Notes under the pieces: generated by a model
Databases searched by the model: none
What the model was told of the DNA's origin: nothing
What the model saw: only the letters and a program-made list of their open reading frames with translations
Position numbers and translations under genes: made by a program
In this document: positions 10,986-22,298 of the stretch, one piece after another
Position numbering within the stretch: the first letter of the stretch is position 1
How the letters are laid out: every line of letters starts with the position of its first letter
Origin: Lactuca virosa
Lineage: Eukaryota > Streptophyta > Magnoliopsida > Asterales > Asteraceae
Assembly: GCA_928212115.1 (NCBI GenBank)
Contig: CAKMRJ010005523.1
Span: forward strand, 100,981,243-101,045,242
Reading direction: 5' to 3'
DNA: 64,000 nucleotides

Positions 10986-11745
10986 CATTAGTCATAAGCT
11001 ATAAGCTATAAGCCATAAGCCTTAAACCTCAAGCCATATGTTGTAAGGCTATATGCCATTTGGTCTAAGCCATAGGACATACACCATAAGTTATAATCTA
11101 TAAGCCATAATACAATACCATAAGTCTTTAATCCTCAAGCCATAACCAATAAGCCTAAAGCCATAAGATATAAGCCGTAATCCCTAATCCCTAAGCCCTA
11201 AGCCTAGCATAATCCCTTATCCCTAAGCCATAAGCCCTAAGCCCCCAAGTCATAAGTCATAAGCCATGAGCCATAGTCCATAAGGCCTAACCCCTAAGTT
11301 AACCCTAAGTTATAAGTCACAAGCATTAAGCCATGAACCCTAGTTCCTAAGACATAAGTCTTATGCCCTAATCCATACATCACATAACCAATAAGCTATA
11401 AGCCTTGACCCATAATCCATAAGCCATGATCCTTATACCCTAAGTCATACATCACATAATCCATAAGCGATAAGCCTTGAGCCTTGAGCCATGATCCATA
11501 AGCTATAAGACCTAATCCCTAATTCATAAGGCTATATCCATAATACTTAAGCAACATGCCTTAAGCCATAAGCCAAAATCCTTAATACTTAAGCCATATG
11601 TCATATGCCATAAGCTTTAAGCCCTAAGCCATAAACAATAAACAATAAACCATAAGCTTAATCCTTCGGCTTTGAGGCATAAGCCTAAAGCCTTAAGCCC
11701 TTATCGTTGAGCCTTAAGCCATAACTCATATAACATCGCTCATAT
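10986..11745 (-). repeat. Inverted array TAAGCCATAA
   Basis: From about 10985 the same words appear as their complement: TAAGCCATAAGCC, CCCTAAGCC, AATCCATAAG. The switch from one strand to the other takes place within about 20 bp. Units are too degenerate for a fixed period, near 7-10 bp. Confidence 0.85.
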
Positions 11746-11860
11746 ACACTCATCCGTACATGGAAAACCCATGCCTACACCCTACCATATCCCAAATCCC
11801 TATATCTACCCACCCTTACCCAAACCGCATCTACCTACATGTACACCAATACAAACTGTA
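11746..11860 (-). repeat. C-rich minisatellite, right arm part 1
   Basis: CCCATRCCTACACC, CTACCCACCC and similar words, the complement of the G-rich left arm at 2570-2985. Confidence 0.75.
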
Positions 11861-12195
11861 GAGTTCTTAATATTTGTTGTGTCAATTTGTAATGAATGTG
11901 TTCGCATATGAAAATGTACTTACTGTGTGTGAGTTGTTTATGTTGTGATTTCGCACATTTTTGTTTCCTTAGGTTTGTAATTTATCTGTTGACTTGAGAT
12001 GCATTTCTAATGTTCCTGTGAAGCATATATAAAGGAATATTATTTAGAATAATGAGTTAGTGTTTTGGGGATAAAATAGTTCTTTGCTTCTGTATCAAAT
12101 TGTTCTGACTGACTCATTAATCAAACTGAAATATTATTTATCTTGTGTGTTCTTGTGAATCTCATTAATGTTTGAATCGTGAATCTATTCGTTCC
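11861..12195. other. Unique island inside the C-rich arm
   Basis: About 335 bp of ordinary AT-rich sequence between two C-rich blocks. It contains TATATAAAGG near 12028 but no frame or termini that I recognise. It may be a small insertion. Confidence 0.4.
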
Positions 12196-12425
12196 TTCAC
12201 AACCCACCTATACACCATCTACCCATACCCACCCAAGCACACCCACCTATATCTACAACTACACCCATACACCTAACACCCACCCCTAAATGTGAATTAA
12301 CACCACTACCCCATCCACCCCACCACCATAACCCCGACACCTCATTCTTACCTACAAACCCACACCAACACCCTATTCTATCCTAAATCCCTATATCCAA
12401 ACACCTCACCTCCACCATGCTCACA
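12196..12425 (-). repeat. C-rich minisatellite, right arm part 2
   Basis: Again CCCACCTATACACC-type words, complementary to the left G-rich arm. Confidence 0.75.
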
Positions 12426-12449
12426 CCTTGCATTAATGTTTTTATAACT

Positions 12450-12638
12450 GTTGTAAAAATCTCGACTAGGTCCCGATTAATCTCTAATTAATCCCTAGGA
12501 GCTACCCGGCCGACTGGAAGGCATCTAACGATTAATCCATAAAAATAGCAATTTATGGTCCCCGATTATTCCCTGCCTAGCCGATTAATCTCTTAACCTT
12601 AGTCCATCGACTAGTTAACATCGAACGTTTTGTACAAC
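12450..12638. mobile_element. Candidate MITE of 189 bp
   Basis: It starts GTTGTAAAAATCTCGACTAG and ends with CTAGTTAACATCGAACG then TTTTGTACAAC, so the ends are imperfect inverted repeats (GTTGTA.AAA). The interior repeats CGATTAATC about four times. It has no coding capacity and no convincing target duplication, so the class is uncertain; hAT-type is a guess. Confidence 0.4.
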
Positions 12639-13770
12639 CTTGGTTTTTATTTATTAGTTGCAAATTATTGGAAAACATAGCTTTTAATTTATCGATTATA
12701 TGCCAATAATAGTATACTTTTTGTATAATAACATATTTATATCACAATAGTTTGAGTCTTCCCTAACTTAATGTGATATAATGTGATATATTTTGTTTAA
12801 ATCACAAAAAAATGTAGGCATCCCTCAAATAATAAAATACTTATATTAAGTTTTGAATTTTGAATGTTAATTTAATTTCCTCTTAAATAATTTAGTTCCC
12901 TCCATGTCATTTTAAACAAATTAAATTTCCCTCCCTACCCCTGGATACCAAATTATAATCCCAATCTATTTGTCAGGTAACACCTTATAAATTCATCAAC
13001 CGCCCCACACGTCTCTCGGTCGCCAAATGACGCTCTACCACAAAAGTATTTTCCTCGCCACTAGTCTTATCGTTACTTTCTTGCCGTATCAATAAACCAA
13101 TATGTTTTGTTAAAAACACTTGCGAAAACAATATCAACTCCTTCATTCAAGACTTCCACACATTACACAACCCTAAAGAAAACGATATCCACTGGAGATT
13201 TAGGGTTAGTCTACCAGTGCTATGATTACATGCCCTCAGGAAGTTGACTCCACCACTTACCGCCTCGCCATTGTCGCCACCAATCAAGCCCTCATGAAAT
13301 CGACTGACGGTTTTTGGGCTTCTTCTTTTTTTTGGTACGCAGTAGCATTGGTGGCACCATCATCTACCTATGTAGAGGATTGCGACTTAGGTTTTTTCTT
13401 ACACGACCCAATGTATGTTTTTTCTCCTTACCACCATTATTGACACTACCATCGAGGCGATTTTAGGGCAATTCTATTTTTTGTATGTTAATAGCACAAG
13501 TTATGAGAGTTTAAGCACTAAATATAGATTATTTACTCAATATACCAATTTATGTTGACTGGAAGAAAGCATTACACTCTAAGGCAATCATTTTTCAGGT
13601 GAATATTTTGATTTTTTTTGTATGTATCTATACTTATGTGGTTTTTTTTGAACTCGTATATCTTCCCCAAAACTAAAATCTATCAATTTCTATCCAATTT
13701 TTAATAATTTTACAATTTAGTGCTTTATGATATTCTGAATATTATGTATTTCATTATTTTTTCTATGTAT
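12639..13770. other. Non-coding stretch, one weak frame
   Basis: No repeat or gene is recognised. A 73-codon frame at 13222-13443 follows a somewhat GC-richer stretch (12960-13440) that could be an old gene or Helitron-captured fragment, but it shows no known domain. The stretch ends at the GATTG duplication of G1. Confidence 0.4.
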
Positions 13771-14869
13771 GATTGTGTCACAACATGCAAATTTAGGGTT
13801 GAAATTATGATTCTTGTACAAACATTTCCACTATGTAATCTGATTCAATCAAACTATTAAAAGTCAAAAAAACAATGTTATATAACTACATATATGCTTA
13901 CACTAAGAATAAAGTCGTAATAGCCTCTTATAAACACAAGTTTGATCCAATAGCTAATCACAATCAAAATTTGGGCCTTTGCTAAATACCCTAGGTCGAA
14001 AACTCCCCTTTTTGGGCCTTATTGGACCGAAAACCCTTTCTTTGGGCCTTCCTTTGACCGAAAACTCTTGAATTGGCCCAACAAAGATCAAAAACCACAT
14101 TGGGCCATAGTGAACCCGAAGGACCACACCACAAGGACCGAAAACCTCATGGAGAGGTGTTTTCGGTTACCCCAAAAACCAAAACCCCTCTCTCAAACTA
14201 GAGAAATCGGATACAAAAAAAGGAATTAATGTTGACACCTCAATGCTTTACCTTCTCTTAACCATCAAACAACCATGCAACACCTCCTACAACCCATCAT
14301 ACTCCCATGCATTGCACTAAATGATCCATCAAGTAAAGACCAAGCCACTTCTCCCCTCTTCTTTTTTTAAGATCGGCCGAAGACGCCCACACCCACACAA
14401 AAATTACTCCCACTCATTTTACTCTCCAATCACTCTCATCTTCTCTCACAAAATTTTGAGTGCCATCTTCAAGGAGGGTGTTTCACTTCAAGAAAATCTT
14501 AGTCAATTGGTAAGAAATTCGTGTGTCTCTTGTATTTCGAAACATCTTTATGCTACAAACTTCTTGTTTACACACTTGAAATTTCGAGAATCTCTTCAAG
14601 TTGTTCAAGGCAATTTCGAGAATATCTTCAAGTTGTGCAAGGCCAGGCTCGAAATCTCTTCACTTTCCTTCCCACAACTAACGAAATCATCAAGGTGAGC
14701 TTCATACCCCCATTTTTTGAGTTTTTCATGCGTTTAGGGGGGGGGGGGAGATACAAGTCAAACCATGTCTATCTTATGAATATGGACTAGTTTCATCTTT
14801 ATCAATTGAATGTGAAATAATATTTGCATGAGATATGGTTAACACTATTTTATCTACACAGAAAACGTG

Positions 14870-14871
<2 letters not shown>

Positions 14872-14923
<52 letters not shown>

Positions 14924-14931
14924 TATATATA
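14872..14931. repeat. (TA)n microsatellite in G1 5' LTR
   Basis: A TA run of about 58 bp. The matching run in the 3' LTR (23411-23481) has a different length, as expected for replication slippage. Confidence 0.95.
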
Positions 14932-15462
14932 ACTTGATGTACAAAAATAAAACTCATTTTGTGCTCAACAAACATCCACAAGGAAAAATATGTGTTGTAT
15001 TAACTACAAGTTTTTGGTGATTTTTACTAAAAATAGATTTCTAGCAAAAATCGTTATATTTCTAGTCACAACTATTTTGGTGGGTTAAAACTTAAGGATT
15101 CATGTTTGGTAACATACATCAATGCTAAAACTTAAGGATTCATGTTTGGTAACATACATCAATGCTAGAAAAGATATTTATATAAGTTTATATAAATAGT
15201 TTACACAAAAATATACAAGGAAAATTATTAATAGTATAATTTGTGTGTCACGAAACTCCATGTCATGAATTTTCAAAAAGTTTAATTATGCTATTATACA
15301 AGAAAAAAGGGAGTCGTAGTTCACGTAAATCCGTTAAGGCTCTAGTGAGACACATTCACTTCACCGTACCTACCTAGCGTAGACTTTAAGTCTTGCATTA
15401 TAACCAGAGTCTCCTGGAGGGAGAGCGAGATAGTTGTGTATAGATCTATACGGGATAGACAA

Positions 15463-15550
15463 CCCCACACCTGAGCTGTTCGCTACAGCTAGACGTGCCA
15501 GTCTAGGGTGACAAATATCTTACCGATTCCGACGCTTGAAGAACGTCGAA
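15463..15550 (+). promoter_or_regulatory. Conserved folded block in G1 5' LTR
   Basis: Three paired segments: outer CAC-a-CCT with AGGGTG, hairpin AGCTGT/ACAGCT (15474-15479 with 15485-15490), and hairpin TAGAC/GTCTA directly after it. A further stem CGACG/CGTCG lies near 15530-15547. The block recurs in the 3' LTR, in W and in the inverted W copy with paired changes. It would be in the R/U5 part of the transcript; its role is unknown. Confidence 0.6.
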
Positions 15551-16192
15551 CAGGCATAACAGTCACATTAGCATGGTTATAATAACTCACTTAAGGATTA
15601 ACAATACTATTTTGGTTTACAGGAAGCTTAAACTTCATTGGTTTTATAAAATATAAAAATACATACTACTTTTCAAGATACTATTCCGGTCTTAGGGTTT
15701 AAGACTACATATATTTCATACATCAGAAAATATTGGATTTTCTGGGAATATACAAAGAAAACATGCATACATACATTTTCTGTCATCGGTATAAGATATA
15801 CAATTCACTATTATAGAAAATATCGGATTTTCTGGAAACATACTATACTTTTCAAAAACAAAACAGATCTAAAGCATTTTCATACAAAAATGCTTATGAA
15901 CACACCAACATTCAATGATGACGATTTTCAAATGACTTGTATTCTCAGGAACCAGTAAGCAGTTACTTAAGTCCCCGAGAACTGGATTTTTGTTGTACTT
16001 GGAAATTGATACTTTTCAGTCAATGTTGTGTAAACTTTGAACAAATACACTATGTAACAATGTAAGTTTGTATCTCTTAATGTATGTTGTGTGGGTTGCT
16101 ATGTCCATTTATATTCAATTGTTATGATACTATACAATGACGTCATCCGCCCCCGGACGTTTCCGCCGTCCAGGTTCGGGGGTGTGACAGAT

Positions 16193-16204
16193 TGTTATCA
16201 GATC
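16193..16204 (+). other. G1 primer-binding site, mutated
   Basis: TGTTATCAGATC, three bases after the LTR, against TGGTATCAGAGC expected for tRNA-Met; two changes. The same site in W is nearly perfect. Confidence 0.75.
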
Positions 16205-16627
16205 ATTGTTTATTGTGAACTAGTATATCTAACCATAAAAGATATATAACTCTAAATACATTGGGACTAAAACACTCTGACGAAAAGTATACTTTAAAAA
16301 ATATAAGTATTTTATAAAGAGTAAACATACATGTGTGCATATTAAGGATATTATCATAACAAAGAAACCAATAAAAAGTATTTAGAAGAGTTGGACATCG
16401 CGACTAAACTTAGACAATTATGTAATCATAACTAGGGTAAATATAGCCTGATCAACTATATTTATTTGAGATATGACCAACATGTGTTTAGGGGTGGTCG
16501 AGGTGGACAACAAATCTAAAACTTACCAACTTAAACCAAAAGGATCTAAGAACAAAACATAAAGAGATAAAATACTATAGTGGTTTCTATCTATTTTCTC
16601 GTGCTTATATATTCTCGTATAGACGCC
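16205..16627 (+). other. G1 leader, non-coding
   Basis: An AT-rich leader between the primer site and the pre-gag frame, with no gene or notable repeat seen. The matching region in W (61099-61190) is much shorter, so W has lost part of it or it expanded here. Confidence 0.5.
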
Positions 16628-17279
16628 ATGGCAGATTTTTCGTCACCCAGGAGATCCTTACCCCCCAACCAGGGATAGTGGAGGATCCTGAGTAGATCCC
16701 GGAGGATGAGTCGGAGGAGGAAGTCGAGGAGGAAGTAGAGGAAGAAGAGTAGTAGTAGTAGTAGGAGGAGGAGGAGGATGAGTCGGACGCGAAGTCCGAA
16801 GTCATCGATCCTCCCTACATGGCTAGGGTACCAGCACACCGATGGGGCAATAATGGCCCTACGCCTCCTGGGCCTATGGCCTTGAGAGGTGGAGCCGACA
16901 TCAGGGGCAACACCCACATTTCGAGATGGAGCGAGGATTTTATGACCTTCGTCATGGAGGGCCCGTGGACCGATCCCTTCCCGTCATGGTCCGGAGGATT
17001 TTAGACATCGGAGATCAGACTCAGACGACAGCCCACCGAGTCATGGAGGTGAGGGCTGCTATGGAGGTCACGACCGCATGCACTCGTAGCCTCGAGAGGG
17101 ACTTTTACCCTATGGACCGACTCGTCGAGGACCTTACTACCGCACGAGCAGAAGTAAGGGAATATCAGGAGAGACATGCTGCTCTTGAAGAGAGAGTACG
17201 GGTAGCCGAGTGCCGACTAGCCGAGCTGCATGGGTGCCTCTACTTCATCCCAGGCACCGCAGGGGACTACTCGACGTGA
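16628..17279 (+). pseudogene. G1 pre-gag coiled-coil frame
   Basis: The clearest part is an open stretch at 16926-17279 rich in Glu, Arg and Ala. It contains REYQERHAALEERVRVAECR, a heptad-like pattern of a coiled coil. Upstream, 16628-16925 encodes an acidic Glu/Gly-rich stretch in shifted frames with several stops. The same protein can be read in W at 61190-61470, so the frame was once under selection in this family. It precedes gag by about 430 bp. Asteraceae chromovirus polyproteins often have a coiled-coil N-terminal extension, and this is probably that part; its job is unknown. Confidence 0.6.
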
Positions 17280-17706
17280 GTAGGATCTATCCTACTCACC
17301 AGATTTGATAGACTATAGGTTTGGGTATGCGTTAGTGCTACCCCTTTCTTTTATTTTATATGTAGAACCGACCCTACGTCTACGTGATTACACTATTAGG
17401 AGGGTCGTTATGCTGTCAGATTATTATCTTGATGTATTGTAGACCTTATAAAGGTCAATTTTCCAAAAAGTTATGTACAATTATTTTATCATTAATGAAA
17501 CCAACATGTGTTTTATTTATGGATGTTGTTATCCGCTATGTCTTATCTATTCATTTTTATTTGATAAAACAAGATATTAATTGTATGTACAAAGTAACAC
17601 TCGATAATTACTAGACCTGACATATCTAAACATGATGTTTCATTACAATAGTATCCGCATAATAGCCCTTATCAAAAACTTATCAAATTCCACTTGTGGA
17701 AGTAGA
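17280..17706 (+). other. G1 spacer between pre-gag frame and gag
   Basis: Non-coding. The phrase GGGTATGCGTTAGTGCTACCCC and the GATTACACTA that follows it are also kept in W near 61517-61583, so the spacer is a conserved part of the family. Confidence 0.5.
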
Positions 17707-19376
17707 ATGCCGCCCCGAAGATACAACTGACGTAAGAACAACGAGATAGCACCACCACCACCGCCGCCTCTACTACAAATGGATTCGGCCGCATTCTAGG
17801 CGGTAGTTTCAGCCGCAGTCACTGCTGCTCTGGCACATATCAACAACAATGGTGCAAATGGAGGCGGAAGTGGGAATGGAACGAACAGTTCCAACCACGA
17901 GATTAATCAAGGGCCTCAGTGAGTGTGCTCATATAAAGACTTCACAAACGGGAAGCCAAGTCCATTCAATGGAAGCGGGGGTGTCATAGCCCTTACTCGA
18001 TGGTTTGAGAAGACGGAATCAGTCTTCGAGATTTATGGCTGCCCGAAAGAAAGCAAAGTGAAATTCGCAACCTGTACTTTTGCTGATAGAGCCCTTACGT
18101 GGTGGAATGGCCACATCAAGGCCCTAAAACTTCCAGTGGTGAACTCGATGTCTTGGGAGGACCTCAAGACCATGAGCTTGAAGAGTACTATCCTAGAGGT
18201 GAGGTACAGAAGCTCGAGCAAGAATTGTGGAATCTCACTTTGAAGGACTCCGACATTGAAGCTTACATTGCCAGATTCAGCGACCTGGCGATCCTGTGTC
18301 CGGGAATGATCACCTCTGAAAGTAAGAAGGTCAAACGTTTCATTTGGGGACTAACTCCCCCGATTCAAGGGAATGTGATTGTTGCAAACCCATCAACGTT
18401 TGACAGCGCCAAACGCCTCGTGCAAAAGCTATATGACCATGGGGTACAAAAGGGCATGATGACTTCCGTCACTGAACCAAAGAAAGGGAGTAATAACAAG
18501 AAAAAATCGGGAAACAAGAGGAAAGGGCAACAAAGTCAGGAGTCTGCGAAGAAGCAACAGGTCGTGGCGGTTCATGCCGCTACCACTCCTGCCACACTAG
18601 TACCGACCAAGCCATATGCGGGTAATCTCCCAAAATGTGATAAATGCAACTTTCATCACCACGGTGCATGCCGAGAGATGCACTGTACCAACTGCAATAG
18701 GAAGGGGCACGCCGCCCGATATTGCAGAACGCCAACACAACCGACCAATCAACCTACCAATGCTGATGTAAGTCAAGCATGTTATGGGTGTGGAGAAACT
18801 GGTCACTACAAAAGAAACTATCCAAAGGCCAACAACAAAAACACAGGGGGAACGGGGAGAGTCCTAGCAATAGGACATGAAGGGGCAGTGAAGGATCCTA
18901 CAGTGGTCACTGGTACGTTCCTCCTCAACAACATTTATGCATACATTTTATTTGATAGTGGGGCAGAAAGAAGCTTTGTGAGTCATAGGTTTAAGCACCT
19001 ACTTTATCAAAATCCTCAATCATTAAACGAAACATTTACCATTGAAATGGCTAACGGAAAAACAGAAACAACAAATGATGTATTGCTAGGGTGCACACTA
19101 ACTTTAAATAACCACTCCTTTCCAATCGACTTAATGCCGGTTACTATTAGGAGTTTTGATGTGATCATCGGCATGGACTGGTTAAGCCCCTACCGTGCCA
19201 ATATTATGTGCTACGAGAAGGCCGTTCGCCTTCATCTACCCAACAATGAAACCCTAGTTATATATGGCGACAAACCCGATACGAACCTTTGCCTCATCTC
19301 ATGTATCAAGGCACATAAGTGTTTACACAAGAAAAACCACGCCTTCTTAGCTCATGTGGTTGATAAAAAGAAATAA
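17707..19376 (+). pseudogene. gag: G1 gag and protease, broken
   Basis: Gag builds the virus-like particle and binds RNA. The frame starts at ATG 17707 (MPPRRYN) and is hit by in-frame stops at 17728 (TGA), 17797 (TAG) and 17920 (TGA). It changes frame once near 18165-18180. The capsid part spans about 17923-18440. Two zinc knuckles follow. CTNCNRKGHAARYC (18684-18725) is intact; CYGCGETGHYKRNY (18780-18821) has lost its last Cys to Tyr. The aspartic protease motif LFDSGAERSF (Asp at 18954) and the later MDWLSPY block are present in the same frame. It ends at TAA 19374-19376, in frame with reverse transcriptase, so gag and pol were one polyprotein. Confidence 0.9.
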
Positions 19377-20230
19377 GAAAAGAACATTAAAAATATCCCA
19401 GAGGTGTGCGATTTTCTCGACGTATTTCCCGAAGACCTTCCGGGAATACCTCCCGAACGACAAGTCGAATTTCGGATCGACTTGATACCCGGAGCCATAC
19501 CAATTGCCAAGTCGCCATATAGATTAGATCCCGCGGAGATGCAAGAGCTTTCCAGTCAATTAAGTGAATTAATGGACAAGGGGTTTATAAGACCAAGCTT
19601 CTCACCCTGGGGAGCTCCGGTCTTATTCGTAAAGAAGAAGGATAAGTCGTTTCGTATGTGCATCGATTACCGTGAACTCAACAAGCTCACCGTCAAGAAT
19701 CGATACCCTCTTCCCCGGATCGATGATCTCTTTGACCAGCTACAAGGAGCAAGTTACTTCTCAAAGATAGATTTAAGGTCCCGGGTATCACCAGCTACGA
19801 GTCCGAGAAGAAGACATCCCCAAGACTGCATTCCGAACCCGCTATGGACACTACAAATTCGTAGTAATGCCCTTCGGTCTAACAAATGCACCTGTGACAT
19901 TTATGGAACTGATGAACTGAGTCTGCCGACCCTATCTTGACAACTTCGTGATTGTATTTATCGATGTTATACTCGTTTATTCACGAAGTAAAGAAGAAAA
20001 CAACCAACATCTGCGGTAGGTTTTGGAAACACTAAGGGCGGAGAAGCTATACGCGAAATTCTCCAAATGCGAATTCTGGATCCACAAAGTGGATTTTCTG
20101 GGTCATGTGGTCAGTGAAGAGGGAATACATATGGACGCTTCCAAGGTCAAAGCAATTGAAGGCTGGGCAACCCCAAGAACCCCCAACGGAGATCAGGAAA
20201 TTCTTAGGCCTCGCTGGTTACTACAGTAGG
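19377..20230 (+). pseudogene. pol: G1 reverse transcriptase, catalytic box mutated
   Basis: Copies element RNA to DNA. The N-terminal part reads openly at 19404-19780 (FPEDLPGIPPERQVEF to KIDLRS). One extra C near 19780 shifts the frame. The palm continues in frame 1 with stops at 19918 (TGA) and 20017 (TAG). The catalytic box at 19957-19968 reads FIDV: the second metal-binding Asp is Val (GTT). A second shift occurs in the C run at 20180-20184. These lesions alone abolish activity. Confidence 0.9.
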
Positions 20231-20815
20231 TTCATACATAATTTCTCTAAGATCGCCAAGCCACTCTCTGACCTAACTCAAAAGGGTGTAACCTTCATCT
20301 GGGAGAAGAAACAAGAGACTGCCTTTCAAACCTTGAAACAAGCCCTCTGCAGCGCTCCGGTTTTGTCTCCTCCAGAGGGAATAGAAGACTTCGTGGTGTA
20401 TTATGACGCTTCCGATCAGGGGTTAGGTTGTGTACTTATGCAGAACGGGAAGGTTATAGCTTATGCGTCAAGGCAACTGAAGACCCACGAAGTGAACTAC
20501 ACCACTCACGATCTTGAGCTGAGAGCTGTGGTCTTCGCTCTAAAAATTTGGAGGCACTATCTCTACAGGACAAAATGCACAATTTTCACAGATCATAAAA
20601 GCCTCCAACCTATCTTGAACCAGAAAGAACTAAACATGAGGCAGCGGCGATGGGTTGAGCTGATGAATGATTATGAATGTGAGATCCGTTACCATCCGAC
20701 CAAAGCCAACGTGGTGGCTGATGCCCTAAGCAGGAAAGAATACTCGGGTCGCCGAGCGAGATCACTAACAATGACCATCCATTCCCACTTGTCTTCGCAA
20801 ATCAAGGAGGCTCAA
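20231..20815 (+). pseudogene. pol: G1 RNase H domain
   Basis: Removes the RNA strand during reverse transcription. The domain is fully open within the 20105-20842 frame. It keeps the usual acidic residues: Asp in YYDASDQGLG (about 20400), Glu in HDLELRAV (about 20515), Asp in FTDHKSL (about 20590) and Asp in VVADALSRK (about 20720). A frameshift near 20815-20830 separates it from integrase. It is the best preserved pol domain of G1. Confidence 0.88.
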
Positions 20816-22245
20816 CTTGAACCCGGAAAACGTCATGAGTGAAGCCTTGTGTGGGATGGACAAAAACCTCACAATCAAGGATGATGGAGCCTACTACCTT
20901 ATGGACCGGATCTGGACCCCGAAGTTCGGTGGGTATAGAGACGTGGTTATGAATGAAGCCCACAAGACAAAAGTACTCCGTCCATCCAGGTTTCGACAAA
21001 ATGTATTTGGATCTTAAACAACATTATTGGTGGCCGAATATGAAAGCCGAAATTGCTACCTATGTGGGAAAGTTCCTGACTTGCGCCACAGTTAAGGTAC
21101 AGTATCAGAAGCCCTCGGGTCTTCTACAACAACCATAAATGCCCGAGTGGAAGTGGGAACGGATAACGATGGATTTTATCACCAAATTGCCCAAGACAAA
21201 GGATGGAATCAACACTCTTTGGGTGATTGTCGATAGATTAACAAAATCCGCCCACTTCCTGCTAATAAAGGAAACTGATAAAATGGAGAAGTTAACCAGA
21301 ACCTATATAAGAGAAATCGTGAGATTACACGGCATGCCAAAATATATTATTTTCGACCGAGATAGTAGATTTACCTCTCGGTTTTGGCAGTCACTCCAGA
21401 GATCATTGGGAACTCAGCTTGATATGAGCACTGCCTACCATCCCCAAACAGATGATCAGAGTGAGAGGACCATCTAAACATTGGAAGATATGCTTAGAGC
21501 CTGTGTGATAGACTTCGGCAAGGCATGGGATGCCAATTTGCCACTGATTGAATTCTCGTACAACAATAGCTATCACACAAGCATCAAGGTCGCTCCCTTT
21601 GAGGGTCTATACGGACAAAAATGCAGATCACCTCTCTGTTGGGCTGAGGTGGGGGATACACAACTGGCGAAAGGGCAAGTACCAAGCAGTACACTCACTG
21701 GGCCCGAGATTATCAGGTAAACAATCGAGAAGATCGTTCAGATTAGGGAATGACTCCAGGCGTCCAGAGAACGACAAAAGAGCTACGCTGACAGACGACG
21801 GAAGCCTCTAGAATTTCAAGTTGGTGATCGCGTACTACTAAAGGTCTCTCCCTGGAAAGGGATGATACGCTTTGGAAGGCGGGGAAAATTGAATCCAAGA
21901 TACATCGGACCATTCGAGATCATTTCCAGGATCGGTCCGGTGGCTTACAAACTACAGTTTCCACCATAACTCAGCAATGTACACCCTGTCTTTCATGTGT
22001 AAAACCTGAAGAAATGCCTATCTGACGAAACTCTCGTTGTCCCGCTTGATGAGATTGAGGTGAATGAAAATCTCCATTTCGTCGAGGAACCCATGGAGAT
22101 AATGGATAGGGAAGTGAAACGAACAAAACAAAGTCGCATCCCCATTGTGAAGGTTCGATGGAGTGCCAAAAGAGGACCAAAGTTCACCTGGGAACGCGAA
22201 GACCAGATGATGCAAAAGTATCCACATCTCTTCCCTAGTTCTTGA
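20816..22245 (+). pseudogene. pol: G1 integrase with chromodomain-like C-terminus
   Basis: Inserts element DNA into the genome. The zinc domain keeps HKTKYSVH but its first Cys of CxxC is Phe (KFLTC, codon 21073-21075). The catalytic triad is kept: Asp 21172 (MDFITKLP), Asp 21355 (FDRDSRF) and Glu 21463 (QSERTI), with 35 residues between the last two. Stops occur at 21136, 21475, 21718, 21751, 21967 and 22000; frameshifts lie near 20820 and 20970. The last part, about 22141-22245 (VKVRWSAKRGPKFTWERE), resembles the C-terminal chromodomain that guides chromovirus insertion to heterochromatin. Confidence 0.9.
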
Positions 22246-22282
22246 GAGATGCTCTAGAACGAAATTTTGGGACGGAATTCCC

Positions 22283-22298
22283 TCTAACGGGGGGATGA
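22283..22298 (+). other. G1 polypurine tract
   Basis: The run GGGGGGATGA ends at the 3' LTR start, the expected plus-strand primer. Confidence 0.8.

Larger units (their letters stand above)
13776..16189 (+). repeat. G1 5' LTR
   Basis: 2414 bp, TGTCACAACATG..GGGTGTGACA. It contains a 40-bp tandem duplication (15087-15126 and 15127-15166) absent from the 3' LTR, and a partial duplication near 14582-14655. It also carries a 12-G run (14737-14748) after a CAAGGTGAGC splice-donor-like site (about 14691), a long TA run, and the conserved folded block near 15463-15550. Only one GGCCCAAATACCC-type segment is kept, so this copy also has a short deletion. Confidence 0.94.

Noticed and set aside
13222..13443. 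73-codon host gene
   Set aside because: No domain, no splice context and no homologue recognised; kept only as a remark.
16591..16917. 108-codon minus frame with Leu/Arg/Ser runs
   Set aside because: It is antisense to the acidic pre-gag region; the runs come from GAG/GGA repeats on the plus strand.
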